This document shows, one piece after another, positions 1-12,231 of a DNA stretch of 64,000 nucleotides. Origin of the DNA: Hygrocybe punicea. Its lineage: Eukaryota; Basidiomycota; Agaricomycetes; Agaricales; Hygrophoraceae. The stretch is taken from NCBI GenBank assembly GCA_963556145.1, contig OY744466.1, positions 3,596,001 to 3,660,000 on the forward strand, in the 5' to 3' direction. Within the stretch, counting starts at the first letter, position 1. Each line of letters starts with the position of its first letter. A model generated the notes under the pieces. The model worked only from the letters and a program-made list of their open reading frames with translations. It was not told the DNA's origin and made no database searches. Position numbers and translations under genes: made by a program.

Positions 1-2539
1 CCTGTAGGGATTAGAGGATTTGTTGCAGCGGGCGACTGAAATTGCGACGAGGGTGAAAATCGGGTCAGTCAGAAAATGAATTTGAACATACAGCAGCCAA
101 GGCAGTCGCTGTGAGTAGAGAAACGATGGTAAAATGTTTTAGCATCACGGTGCGATGAGTGAGCAGACGCTTGAAAGAGTGGACGGGTCGTCGGCGACGA
201 CAGGCTGGTGACGGGTTGCAAAGGGGCGTGGTCAAGGGAAGGAATGCCCTGGGAAATTTTATTATTATTTTGATTGATTTTCCGTGTAAACAAACCTAAA
301 CCTTGGGGTGGCTGACCAGTTCTTCTACTAAACCAAGCTCTTCACTGTCAGTTTTTGTTTCCAGGTAACATCACGGTCCTTCGTCTTATCCAAGTGCGCA
401 CCATTTACTGTATGCGCACCGAGACCCAGGTTGGGCCAAAAACATCAAACAAACCGCTGCCGTAAATATTGCTTGGCGTAAATCTATATTCAGAATGGAT
501 CTCAGCAAGTACATTGTTCCCCCATGCCCTTTCCAAGACTTGACGGGATGCCAAGTGCACCGTCAACCACTCAGAAACTCGAAAATATGGATGCTTATCG
601 GAATATCCTCGAGGCAACATTTGTTCTTACAGGTTTCAAGCCGGTTCTTGCGGCTCCGTGTGAGAAGCGCACTTCTCGAGGCTACGTCCTGGAAATATTA
701 AGCAGGTTCTCTGATAAAACCGACGCAGGAATAACGCTCGCAGGAACTTCTCAAGCGAAGTGCTTCCCGGAGCAAAATACTCACCGGCGTGAGACACCAC
801 AAACCTTGCAAGTGAGCGCTCACATACGGTTCGTCACGAGTCTCATCACGTTCGTTCATACAGCGCCCTTTGTCTTGCCTGATTTTATATTCCTGTCATC
901 CGCAGCGGTTTCTTGGCTAGCTGATTTTGGACTGCCAACATTGTTATACGGCCATACGATCACATTGACAGTCTTTAACATCAAAATGCGGACTGTCTCT
1001 GCTGGGTCATCATGAGATTCCCATATATTTCGAAACGGTTAGTATGAGAAAATTTACCTTATGAATCTCCTACCTCTCTCTTGATGACAGGAATTCAACG
1101 GTACACGGCACCACGGTGGACCGGCAGATCCTAGTTGAGCACAACTCCTTGCGTCGTCCGATTGATGAACTTGAATGTAGATGCTTTCACAGATCTGCTC
1201 GCCCCCAAACGTGAGAACTGAATTATTCCTTGTCATGATATTGTATTCATCACGGACTGGAACAAGTATGATGGTTTCCCCGAAACTGAGGATCAGATGA
1301 CTGTCGCCCCGCTGCTGACGGTGGGTTCGTTTTTGATCTGTCAGGTCGAACACTGACTGTTTTGGACCGAATCACGATGGGGAGTACGTACAGTAAACCT
1401 CTTGGTTAGTTCCTCTTCCTAAAAGATGTTCATTTCACCAATGGAACTTCAGTGCATGCTGTTGTGAAACGATAGGGGTAGCGGAGATCGCTTTCGGTCC
1501 TTATCGCGGCGTCTCCTACTCAGGCAAGTAACCGTTCATGATTTAACCTCGCCGTCGAATGGCAGTCTTCTCATAAGAATTCGTACGATGCTTCTTTGGC
1601 CCATCGAGAGCAACAGCGTGTGATCCTTCCCACCGTATCTGTGTGCTCCGTTCGTCTCTTCACAAGCAATTAGGCATCCAACGCTCGATACACTTTTGAT
1701 GATGTGTCTGTCACGATCTCGTTTCCTCGGTGGTGCGCTCCAGGGGGGGGGGGGGGCAGAAAGCCCACAGAAAGCAAAGAGTTCCGACTGAGCTTTCGCC
1801 CAACCTCGGGGCATCTGCCTCCGATGTTTTACGTCATTGGGACCTATCATCCTGCTGTTCGAATTGATCTGAAGCTCTTGCGGACTGCGCATTTACAAAA
1901 TGTGGGGTGACGTGACGCCTGAAACCTGTCGATTGACCTCCGCCGAGCCTCTGGACTCCTATGGTAATAGTAAAGGGAGCTATATACTGTCCATCTGTCG
2001 AATACCATTGCGGGATAGCGAGGGACGATCTAAGGGATCTTTTGAGGTATTGATGGGGCTCGTGTTCCGTTGAAAAGGTTACTGGACAAGGACTCTGACA
2101 TGAATGTTCCCGTTTTCTAGCGGAAAAGAAAGAAACCCGTGTGATGGTTTTTTACTCGCCTCTTGGTTGCAAGCCCCGTCGGGGAATCGCGGTTGAGACG
2201 GCATTCAAGTATTTCACCTCTGACAATGCTCGCCGATCGCTTGGTGAGACTAGTCCTTTTGTGTGAGTTGACACTTTGCCGGCTTTGCCCCTGGATTCGG
2301 CGCTAATAAAACAAAAGGTTGTTCTGTCGATCCGTTTATTCAATCCAACTATATATCTCCACATGGCTGGTTCTTCCAGTTGTCTGGGCCCATGGTGAGC
2401 CGGCGCAGGCAATTACGAATGGTCTGGGGTCACCTTGAGGTAACTCAATGATTTTGTTGATCGTGTCAGATTCATGATGTCCAGGACAGTTCGTGAATGT
2501 TGATTATCAGGTCATTTACATACAAAATTTACTTTCGTA
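1..2539. other. No recognised gene; a few unassigned open stretches
   Basis: I could not assign any gene here. The most protein-like stretches are on the minus strand at 405-620 (71 codons, ending in a natural stop, aromatic-rich with a GSGLFDVFGPTW segment) and 1054-1353 (99 codons). They could be exons of one unrecognised minus-strand gene, but I see no domain or convincing start. A plus-strand stretch of 163 codons at 524-1015 overlaps the first and shows no family signature. A run of about 13 G lies near 1743-1755 and another G run near 2886-2896. The 3' end of the first F-box-like gene begins at 2540. Confidence 0.3.
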
Positions 2540-4654
2540 TCAGTTTCCTCCCTTATAGTCAATCTTCTTCCCCATACTGAAAATGCCTCCAATCCCGCAC
2601 TGGTCGACAGCGTTGCTGGAATACCATCTTCCAACAAAGGCACCTCCGGAATGGAGATAACCTTCAAAGAACCATGTTCCCATGCCATCGCTACCCTCGG
2701 TCTTGGGAATTATTCGGTAAATCGAAGGTTAGCCATGGCCTGGACTCGGCAGATGCTTATGTACTGACCGGTTCTCTCTTTAGGACAATCAGGCCATCTT
2801 GAAGACGAACCCTGCCCGCAAAGCTGTATGCCCCCCACGCTATGCTATGTTCCTGAAGCGTCTTATCGGCAAGTTCAGTGAATAGTGGGGGGGGGGCAAA
2901 GTCACACGATCCACTCACTTCTCCAGTGACGACGACGTCCAAGGCCTCGCCAACATTTCTACCTGATTTATCACTTGAAATCGTTTGATAGCAGAATCCA
3001 CGTGGAGACATTGGCTCGCCAAGTTCAAGATCAAAACCCTCCTATCCCCGCGTATGAGTTTGAGCGATCTCGAAACGAGGGGGGGAGAGGTTGTGTCTTT
3101 GACTTACATGGGTTTCGGCTAGCTGATGTGGATCTATGTTCCAAATTCCTCCGTCGCTTGCGGAGGATGTGTCACTCGGCAAGGGGACGCTTGGACTGAA
3201 ACACATGTGTTCGCGCAGGCAGCATTGCATCGGTTGTCGGCAAAGAAAATCAGACGACCCCGCCGACGCCGACAACGGTGATGTGAAGCCGGGGGAGACC
3301 TGTAAGGGCAAAAAAAAAGAAAAAAACCCGTCAACCGCGCATACAACAGACGGGAGCAATAATCTACTGACCATCCAAGTCCCTTCCCAGAGTCCACTAA
3401 GCGTACCAGGGATGTACGAGGGAATCCCAGAGCGGAAGACTTCATGAAGGGGATCAAGATATTGCACCAAACGCGAGAAATCTTGATCGTGCAGCATGCT
3501 CCGCGGGGGAAAGCCCCGGCCCCGACCCCGACCTTTAACAAAGGTGGCGCTATCGCTTGGACAAGTATCACCTACTAACAAGGTCCGGTAGCTTGCCATG
3601 GCGGAATAATCCTCCATCGTCGGTCCGGCCCTTAGTGTCGCGTTCGCAATGGCCCGGGTGGGTGGGAGATGCGGGGGAATTTGGAAGGGTTGGGCTTCTT
3701 TCAAAGCAAAGGTGAGAATGATCGAGGCTGACAGCAGATTCGGCCACGCGGGGTTCAGCGATCGAGTATAGTAGGCTAGCCTCGGATTGTTAGGAGATCC
3801 CGATACGATGAGTCCGTTAACGTCGGCTTGCCAGGACCTATCGTTTCCCAGATTGCTTCCACCCGGAGAGCTGTGAGGGGACGAGCGGAGAACGCCAAAT
3901 GGGGCACGCTGTAAATACCCTTGAGTGTGAGAAGCAAGAAAACCAAGACAAAAAAAAGGGGGTGAAGGGGAATCAATCACCTTTGAGGCGGCAACGGCAA
4001 AGGGCCGCAGCAGATCCAGCATTTCCTCTCGCTTTGCAGCATACTCGTTCGCAATTATTTCTGTAGCAGCAACCAGTTCATATGTAAGAATCGACACACA
4101 CACGAAATAAAGTCAAAAAAAGAAAAAAAACCAAGCTCACGTCGAGATAACGTGAGCCACAACGACCACACCGCGAGGGAATCGGCCTCATTCTCCGCAA
4201 AAACGCCTCGCGAGAGGCGGGTCCGGACGACCGTCGCTATGAATTCAGGGAAGCCGGCAACCGCGAGTTGCCTTTCATTCAGGCCATCGCTTTCGAGAAT
4301 CATCATATATGCGGTAAACAAATCCTGCGCCATGATATCGTCACTCGTCATGCGCCGACGGTGGACGCGGCGCAACATTTGGTGTCGTTGCACCAGTTCG
4401 GCGGAGAGGGACGAGGTGGTCAACACGTCTGGGGAGCGACATCTGCGCGTGGCGGAGGCGATGTCGAATTTGACGCGGAATATATCCGCGTAGAGCTGGG
4501 GACAAGCAGAGACAGAAAGTGTGCGATAGAGCGTGCGACTGGTCAACAAGAGCCGTAGGATGTCGCCGGGCGGTTCAAAGACCAACGAAGCAGCGGACAA
4601 GTAGGCGATGTGACGCAAGATATCTTGCGGAACGATTTCGAGAAGTGAAGCCAT
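2540..4654 (-). CDS. F-box-like protein, paralogue A (7 exons, about 566 aa)
   Basis: Unnamed basidiomycete F-box-like family; probably a substrate-recognition subunit of an SCF ubiquitin ligase (inferred from the N-terminus only). Exons read on the minus strand: 4141-4654, 3981-4060, 3372-3908, 3108-3299, 2919-3041, 2769-2861 and 2540-2701. All junctions are GT-AG and the phases sum to 567 codons including TGA. Residues 1-60 have the F-box pattern: VPQDILRHIAYL, a proline-containing loop, then LLLTSRTLYRTLS. The body has the family landmarks seen in the other two copies: IPGTLSGLWEGTWM before a phase-0 intron, EHMCFSPS, DVVVTGE before an intron, AWGAYSFAGRVRLQDGL, and GAFVGRW near the end. 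The start ATG at 4652-4654 directly precedes the F-box. It is transcribed away from paralogues B and C. The fold of the C-terminal two thirds is unknown to me. Confidence 0.8.
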
Positions 4655-6486
4655 CTTTGTGTTTGTGTTGGGGATACGACAAACATCGTCAGAACAGCCC
4701 GATTTAAAAAGAGAGGCGGGGAAGAACTCGGAGGAGCTAGTAAGCGCCGGGAACGGAGCAAACAACACCGTCATATAACAAAACGTGTGCGCGTGTGTGA
4801 GTGTGTGTGATTTTCTTTCTGTCAACCTTGGCGTGATCACCGCAGCGTAGTTCTCTTTTCGGACGAGGGCCATTCCTTTTCCAGGGTGAGTGTAGTGAAA
4901 GTCCGTCAGCCCGTCCAAGTTGCTCGAACAAATGGAAGCCCGTTTTCCATACAACGCCTCTTTCCGATTTGGGCAGATCTTCACCAAGCAAAACCCCAAT
5001 CGGGGCAAAGTCCTTTTTTGTTTTCCTTTTTCTTTTTGGAATAAAATTTAGTCGCTCTCTGCGGATTTGTCGCCGTGTTCCGTGTTCCCAAAATAAGGTC
5101 GCCGTGCTACCTGTTTATCACCGAAAATGCCGAGCAGCCACACTCGCGGAAGACGAAAAATCAAAACAAACAAAGCAAATAAAACTCTAAACCGAGAGGG
5201 GGAAGTTCGGTGAGGGGGAATCGAATGTCCTTTTCGTTTATGATCGAGACGGGCAAAGACGGCCTTTGGACGTCCCCCTTAGATCCCCAACAAGATGGGC
5301 CGAACGCTTCTGAGGTGTAATCAGTAACTTTCCATGTCGTAAAAACATGCCTTTGCGTGCAGGTAGGTCAAAGTCAAGTCACCGCGCTGACAATATTGAT
5401 GTGGCGGTGGTGCTGGTGGTGTTGGTAGTGGCGGCGATGGTGGCGGTTTCATATAAACAAGTAGCCTTCGCGGGCTGACATGCCTAATCATGAAAATGAA
5501 TGAAGCATCAAATGTGCGCTCTAGCGCGGAGCCGTGTTCGGATTCGGATTAGCATTTTGTCTTCTTGGTAATACACGTCACTCACCATCGTGGAGTAGTG
5601 CGATCGTTTCCCAGTCGCAGCAGAGGCAAGTGTTTGATATGATGAAAGGGTAAGAAAGGGGGGGAGGGAGGCATGGCAACCTTGCGCTAGCATTGACACT
5701 GACACGTCGAAATAGCCTCCCGACCCTCCCCGAAACCGAATATAGCTGCGTAGCCAAGTAATAACTGTTGAAACTTGACATGGCATTCGTTTTCGGGTGG
5801 ACCGGGTAACAGACTGATCGACGGCCCCCATCGACCCATTACGTTGTTGTAACTCAAAACCCAAATTAAAAATCAAAATCAAAACGACTCAGATTGGGGG
5901 TGTTTGAAGGAGGGGCGTCCCCGCTGAGACAATGTAACTTTCCTGGGTGCATACAAGTTACCATGTAAAACAAAACCGGGAAAAAAAGCACGTCAAGCAT
6001 ACCTGCAAGTGCACCAACCAAATCAATACATTCGATCATTGGATCGGCAGAATGAGAGTCGCACAGCACGACGAGGACATTGAAAAGATAACAACCAAAA
6101 AAAAATAAAAAAAAATAAAAAAACCCCGAAACCAACAAGCACTGCTCGCGAATTTGATTTCTGTTTCTAGTGATTCGAGTCGGTCGGTCCGGGTACCTGC
6201 GGCGAACGACGACGGTGATGACGACGACGACAGGTCCCGCGATATGATCCCCAAGGCATCAACTCAACCGGTCTGACGAATGAACGCCGTTGTCAAAAAA
6301 GAAGAAAAAGGAGTTTGCCTTGACGCGATCCAAAGCCGTGAAACGCCACTCGGAGAAGGAAGTAAAAAAACGAGTTTTTCATCCTACAATTGGCCAACTA
6401 CAGAAAGAGAGAAAAAAACATTGGTTAAACAAGACCAACAAACAAAAGCATGTAATCGTAACCGTAACCGTAACCGTAAAACCAGG
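4655..6486. other. Intergenic, low-complexity stretches only
   Basis: Region between F-box paralogue A (upstream flank) and the 3' end of eEF1B. It contains GT/CA-rich tracts near 4785-4815, a GGT/GGC-rich tract at 5400-5450 and A-rich runs near 6100-6125. Open stretches on both strands are short and mutually overlapping, with no recognisable domain; I support no gene here. Confidence 0.5.
6457..6480 (+). repeat. Four tandem CGTAAC-type hexamers
   Basis: Four head-to-tail copies of a CGTAAC hexamer, the last copy imperfect, lie just downstream (on the minus strand) of the stop codon of the eEF1B gene. Too short and of the wrong unit to be called telomeric; treated as a simple repeat in the 3' flank. 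Confidence 0.6.
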
Positions 6487-7663
6487 TCAGAGTTCTGTCG
6501 TAGGAGAATGGATGATCAAGGGTTATGAGAGTTCGGGGGGAGGGGGGGGGGGACTTACTCTGCATAGCAGCTACATCAGTGCTCTGCACATACTCCTCTG
6601 CCTCTGCAATCTTCTCCTGTAGCTCATCCAGAGACACCTTCTCGTCCTCTAAATATAATATATCAAAAACAGTCAATCCGGGAGACTAAAGAATAAAATC
6701 GACGTACCGATAACGAGTGTAATCTGCAACTTCTTGATTCCATAACCGATCGGGACGAGCTTGCTGGCGCCCCAGACGAGGCCATCCTGCTCAATAGCAC
6801 GCACCGCTGCTTCCATTGCGGCCAAATCCGTCTCGTCGTCCCACGGTTTCACTTCCAGCGTCACCACGGACTATTTTGTTTAGGTGCGATATAAAAAAAA
6901 CAAGTTAGTGGTGGTTGTAGACGGACGACGCGTAAATAGAATCAGAAGGACCAACAAACACCCAAGATAATAATCATTACGAGTACGTAAAATCAAATAG
7001 AAAGCCATAATAATCATGATTGTAAGAATAAGTTTTGGCAGTACTGACCTTGGCTGCAGATTTGGGTTTGTTGGCCTTTTTCTGGTTGTAGGCGGCTACA
7101 CGCTCGGCTTTTACCCTCTCGGCTTCAGCGTCTTCCTCGTCGTCATCGCCGAAAAGATCTACCTCTTCCTCCTCTTCCTCGGCGGCAGCTTTAGCGCCAG
7201 CACCAGCGCCAGCAGACGAAATAAAATTCTGACCGGCGGTGCTAGAGCCAGGTAGATCCGCGTGCTCTGAAGCGTACGACTTGATATGGGTGTACCACCG
7301 CGCTACGTTGGGGAAGGACGGCGTAGGGTCCAGGTCTGGGCCATGGATGGAGTTGAATACGTGGACGTCTGCCTGGGAAGGAGTGTATCTGGACACATCA
7401 GGGGGTGGTCAGAATTCTGTTCTCGACGCGGGGATGTCAAATAATAAAAAGAGAATGGCAGATTCAGAAGGTCTGGACGATATCGGCATGCTTTTTGACA
7501 GCGGTGTCTAGTCGCTTCTTGGAAACACGGACCAGATATAGGACTTCATCATTGCGTGGGAGATGGTGGGGGGTGCGGATCAGAATAAATATTGGACTTA
7601 CCCTTCGACGTAGGAGCGTGTGGAGAGATGCTGGTCGAGCTTGGCGAGGTCTACTGCGGACAT
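6487..7663 (-). CDS. EFB1: Translation elongation factor 1-beta (eEF1B guanine-exchange subunit)
   Basis: Guanine-nucleotide exchange factor that recharges eEF1A with GTP during translation elongation in the cytosol. Exons on the minus strand: 7602-7663, 7049-7388, 6708-6870, 6559-6648 and a terminal exon of only 8 nt (6487-6494). The order matches the fungal family: MSAVDLAKL start and an N-terminal GST-C-like region (SYVEG spliced to YTPSQADV), an acidic linker with [11 protein letters not shown], the [12 protein letters not shown] lysine-rich hinge, then the exchange domain ([58 protein letters not shown]). The last two codons, KL, come partly from the 8-nt exon, which restores the invariant C-terminus. 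Intron 1 is 213 nt, longer than its neighbours. The product looks complete at about 220 aa. Confidence 0.95.
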
Positions 7664-8912
7664 GATTTCAGGAAGCGAACTTACAGTAGGGCCTGGGGTT
7701 GGTGAGTACGTGGTAAGAAACAGAAAAAAAAAAGTGGATATTAGCCGTGGTCTAGGGCAGGCTGGAAGGGGCACGTGCAGCCTAGACGCTAACATAAAGC
7801 TGTCCAAATAAAGCTTCGTCAAGTCCAATAAAGCTCTCTCGTTTTCTCCCTCACGTTTGTCGACCGTGGAACCAGATCGCTATTACGGCCATGATTATTC
7901 TCTACGGACGGACGGGTTGTGAGAGGTCTGGGTCTCGAAAGGTCGACTGTGAAAACGCGGGGAAACCAACGTAACGACAGGTGACAGATATGAAGATTTG
8001 TGGTCCACGAACAATTGCTGATACATATAAGTAACTTCATGATCAGGTCTACAACACGGACTATAATAATACGCGATCAGAATTGATCAAAGTGGACCCA
8101 GACTTTGGTCGTAAAGGCAGGAGTGCAGGCCTAGGACCGCCGTCCGGTTGAGGTGGCCTAGATCCTTGGTCGCGGCTATGGATAGCTTCCGCCGAGTCCA
8201 GTTTCTTGTTGTCTCGGATACGGAAGGTTTTTTTTTACGAGCGTTTTTGACCGCTCTGATGTAGTACTTGCCATGGAAGTGGCGAAAGCTAAAGCGAACA
8301 CCGTGACAACAACGACAAGAAAACGTTCAATTCCGTGTCTGATCGGAGCGGTGTCTACTACTCGCGCGCCCGCGTGTATGTGTGGGTGTGTGTGGTTTTT
8401 TTTTTGTAATTCGGTTCGCTATGACAAACTGTTCCCAGCTCTAGAGATGATCGATGATCTATGATGGACGAGCGCTCGTTCGTTACTGACCAGCCTGGAG
8501 ACCTGCCAAGGACAGAGCATTTTCAAGATGTCATCTGATCGTTTGCCATTCAGTTCTTTTTTTTCGTTTCCGTTCAGACCAGACCAACGGGTTTCCCACA
8601 CAACGATCGCCGCCGTGCGCGAGATTGCACCGCCGCCGCCGCCGCCGCTGCCTGGGATGAATGGCATTCAGTTTCGGGTACTGAGGCAAGGTTTAGTTAC
8701 GTTGTAGGGAGAGGTTAAGATCCGCAGGTGAGTAAAGGGATAAGAATACGAAAATAGACTTGCTGCGGAAGGTGGATATATACGGCACCGAGAAAGGATT
8801 AAAGGTAGAAGCCATGACGTAATTCCGTTGCCCTGCACAATGAATGCAACGGTGTCTTCCCAGTTCACCGTCGCTGCTATATATTTTTATATTTTTGTAA
8901 TTCTTTTTGCCA
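7664..8912. other. Divergent intergenic region between eEF1B and F-box paralogue B
   Basis: About 1.25 kb that should hold the promoters of two divergently transcribed genes. Visible features are a T run near 8228-8236, a GTGTGTG tract near 8380-8392 and a GCC-triplet tract near 8629-8648. Open stretches are short and without domain signatures; I support no gene and cannot place specific promoter elements. Confidence 0.45.
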
Positions 8913-11351
8913 ATGCTCGTCTCAGCCCCAACAGAGGTCCTCCACCAAATCGCACTCGCTGCTGCTCTCCTGTCTCCCCTCGGTCCACCAACAACCCTCC
9001 TCGCCCTCCTCCGCACCTCTCGACACCTCTCCAGAGCTCTCTCCTACAACACTTCTCCCGTACTCTACACCCGCTTGTTCGCTGTTCTATTCGACTCACA
9101 TGCACCGGCTCGTCGTCTCTGTTTCCTCCCAAACAACACCTTCTTCGAACTCCGTCGCAGATTCGTCGCTCTCAAATTCCTCCGCAACAACAAAATCGAC
9201 AGCACTTCCGACCCTCTCCTCGCTGAAGCTCTCTTCGTTGCCCTCTTCATGCTCACCGAAGACGACGGTCGCAACGCGGAACAACTCCGCTGGGCTCGTC
9301 TCCATCAATTCGTAAACTCTTTTCTCAGAAACAACATCTTTGACGGCGCTCACTCTAACCACGGCTGGCCTTTGGAACACGATATAAACTCACTCGCAAT
9401 AAACATAGCCTGGTACCTCACCTCTCGCAGTAATTATTTCTCTCTCCCCGACATCCTCTCTACTAACCCCTCCTCAGATTCATTGGCATCCGAATCAGAA
9501 CACGACCGCAACCTCACAATGTGCGCACTCCGTCCTTTCGTCTACGCTGCATTTCGCGTACGTCCCCACCCCTTGTGTGTGTTGTGTGTTGATGTCCCCC
9601 CCCTTAGTACCCAAGCACAATTGGCCCAGACAACCGCTTCAACCTCCTCGACTCCCACATTCCCCCAACAAACTCCTCCGTACACGGCCCCTACCCGCCC
9701 CCGTTCATAAAAACAAAACCATTCATCTACTTTGGCCAACCCATCACAGTCCGACTATCCCCAACCGCCCTCGTCGCCATACTCTCCTACTTTGCCCGCC
9801 TCGACCCCGTAAAACTGTGTCTCCCTGCCCAGCTGCCTGCAACCCGCGTCGAGGCCATCTCGGCTGGTCGTCACGGCCTAACCCAGGAGGACATCGCCCA
9901 TTTCAATTCACAGCCACGTATTCACCTTCTTGGACCCGCCTCGACTCGCTTGTTTGACCGCAAGAAAAGCAGCGCGAGCGATTACTTTTGGGCCTGGATG
10001 GTATCCCCGTTCGACCCGATATCCGGTCTCTCACTCCACTACTCGCAGCTATACGTCCCCGGTGTCCTCTCTGGACATTGGCAGGGCGCTTCTTCGGTAA
10101 TCTCCCCCTTTCCACACTCACTCACTCTCATCCTCTCACGTCCCTCAGACCCCAGACGTCTCGGTATACCAGAATTGGCTTACGAACATCGATGCACCGT
10201 CGGAATTCGACAATTTCGGTATCCGTCCGCTCTACTTTACCCTCCAGGAACACTTTTGCTACAGTCCCTCCTCTGCGGTGCCCCTCGACGACGACGATAA
10301 TGGTATCATCAACGCTTGGTTGCCCCCTGGTTGCAGGATGATCCAACACGAGGTTTGTAACAAGACATTTAAGAGATTAAATTTAAAATAATAATAATAC
10401 CAATAAATACCTCTAGAAGGGACTCGAGATTTACGACGATCGGGGAACATTTCGTTCGTTTTATGAAACGTATCAGCTAGGTGACAGTGACGGTGGCGGT
10501 CGTGGCGATATCAATAGTAATGGTAACGGCAACGGGAATGATGAAGACGGTGACGAAGACGGAGATCCCTTTGCAAGGTATCGGGGTGTCATTGATGTCA
10601 TCGTCACCGGACAGGTCTGTGTCTGTGTCCTCTTTTTTCTTTGTCATTTGAAATATCTTTTTTTTTGGGGTGGAGTAAGACGGACGAACTTCGCGGTGAG
10701 GCGTGGGGGACGTACAAGTATACCGGTCGGGTGCGGCTTTCGGATGGATTGGCGGTGTTGCTCAGGGAACCGGTGCGTCTCTTTTCTTCCTGTTTGTTTT
10801 GGTTGTCGTCATTTATGGCGCTGATTGCTGACGGCCGCTCTCTCCTCTCTGTCCCTCCCTCTTGATTGGGCTTTGGGGCCGCTGGGTGGGTGGGTAGGTG
10901 AACCCCGAGGTCGTTGGCTGGAACGTCTTGTTGAGAGGATTCGGTGAGTCTTTGTTGTTCTTCTTCCCACCTCACTTTCAGTTGTTGTATGAGCTGTTAC
11001 CTTTCGAGTCTTGTTTTTTTCTAACCGTTTTGTCTTTTTTCATCCTTGGGCCACCACCGATCCGATCAAATCGCATTTTCAACCAACCGCCTGGTGGGGG
11101 TGCTTCCTTTTTTCACCTTAACCCATCATCGATACATCATCATCGTACCCGATCAAATGAAATGAAATGAACCAATGAACCAATGAAATTTATTTTTAAC
11201 ACAAAAACTAATGATGATGATGGAAATGACAAAACATACTGCAGTGACGAGCTCGCTTAATTTCGTTGGGAGGTGGAGGGGTGTGGCAAAGGGTGATGTG
11301 GTGGCTGATCTGGAGACGGTGTTTTTGGTGTGTAAGCGGGAGGAACCTTGA
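8913..11351 (+). CDS. F-box-like protein, paralogue B (7 exons, about 593 aa)
   Basis: Second member of the local F-box-like family, probable SCF-type adaptor by its N-terminus. Exons: 8913-9557, 9608-10096, 10149-10352, 10417-10614, 10680-10772, 10898-10943 and 11245-11351; phases sum to 594 codons with TGA. The F-box segment is APTEVLHQIALAAALLSP followed by LLALLRTSRHLSRALS. Shared landmarks with paralogues A and C are YVPGVLSGHWQG before a phase-0 intron, EHFCYSPS, IDVIVTGQ before an intron, AWGTYKYTGRVRLSDGL, and FVGRWRG near the C-terminus. A low-complexity acidic Asn/Gly/Asp stretch lies about residues 465-485. The last intron is 301 nt, and the last exon was placed by matching the family C-terminus. 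I started at the ATG at 8913 because the F-box begins immediately after it. Confidence 0.8.
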
Positions 11352-12231
11352 AGTGGGCGAGCGGGGGGAAGGGGAAGGGGGAAGGGGAAGCAGGGCGGGG
11401 ACGGGTGAAAAGGTTGACTTTGGGATTGTTGTATTATTCACGGTAGTCTTTATGTTTTTCTTCCTTTTCCTGGTCGGTTGTGGTTTGGTTGCGTTGTGTT
11501 GCGTTGCGTTGCTTTTGGGATTCGGGCGTGGAGTTGGTGCCAGTACTAGTAATAGTATAGTGGTGGTGGCCTAGTAAAAGAAATGTGCCGAGAGCCGCAG
11601 TTAGTAGTACCAATAAAGAGATAAGATTGTTGATTGGGGATTTGTTCCCACGCCCCCGACGAAGTTCCGAGATAAGAAGATAAGATAACGGGATTGACGT
11701 AATTGACGACTTCAACCGCTTCACACAGAAACCAGAAACCAAACCAACCAACGATAACGGGACACTAGCTCGAGCTCGAAGACAGGATTAATCCAACCAC
11801 CGATAATCAATAATCAATAATCAATAATCGTCGATAACAGTTCGGGCGTCAGTAAGTACTTGTACTAGTATGGATGTTGACTCTTAGTATAAGTGAAGCT
11901 CCACGAGTATACTACTCAAGTTACTCAAGGCCACTCTGAAGGTTGACGATTAGGAGCTTTATTTTTGAAGCTTGAAGGGTATGTGATATACTCGAACGAG
12001 ACTACTGAACACTGACACCGACAACTGACAACTGACACTGAACACGACAAACAGACATACCAGCGCTATTAGTAACGCCACGAAGACTCATCAATAACAT
12101 TGGCGAAGCAAACAAGCAACGAAGTAACCAAATCCAACGCCAAACGCCCAACACCCAACACCGATACCATCGATCGGAAAAGGACTAAGGACAATTACGA
12201 AAAAGAAAGGAAAAAAAAACCTATTCCTATA
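11352..12231. other. Intergenic, no gene seen
   Basis: Region between the stop of F-box paralogue B and the start of paralogue C. It has G-rich then AT-rich composition, with short AATC/AATAATC repeats near 11800-11830 and AC-rich ACTGACA repeats near 12005-12045. It probably carries the terminator of B and the promoter of C. Confidence 0.45.

Noticed and set aside
524..1015. 163-codon plus-strand open stretch as a gene
   Set aside because: No domain, no supporting splice context, and it overlaps a more protein-like minus-strand stretch; not called.
6457..6480. CGTAAC hexamers as a telomere remnant
   Set aside because: Only four copies, and the unit is not the common fungal TTAGGG; it lies between ordinary genes.
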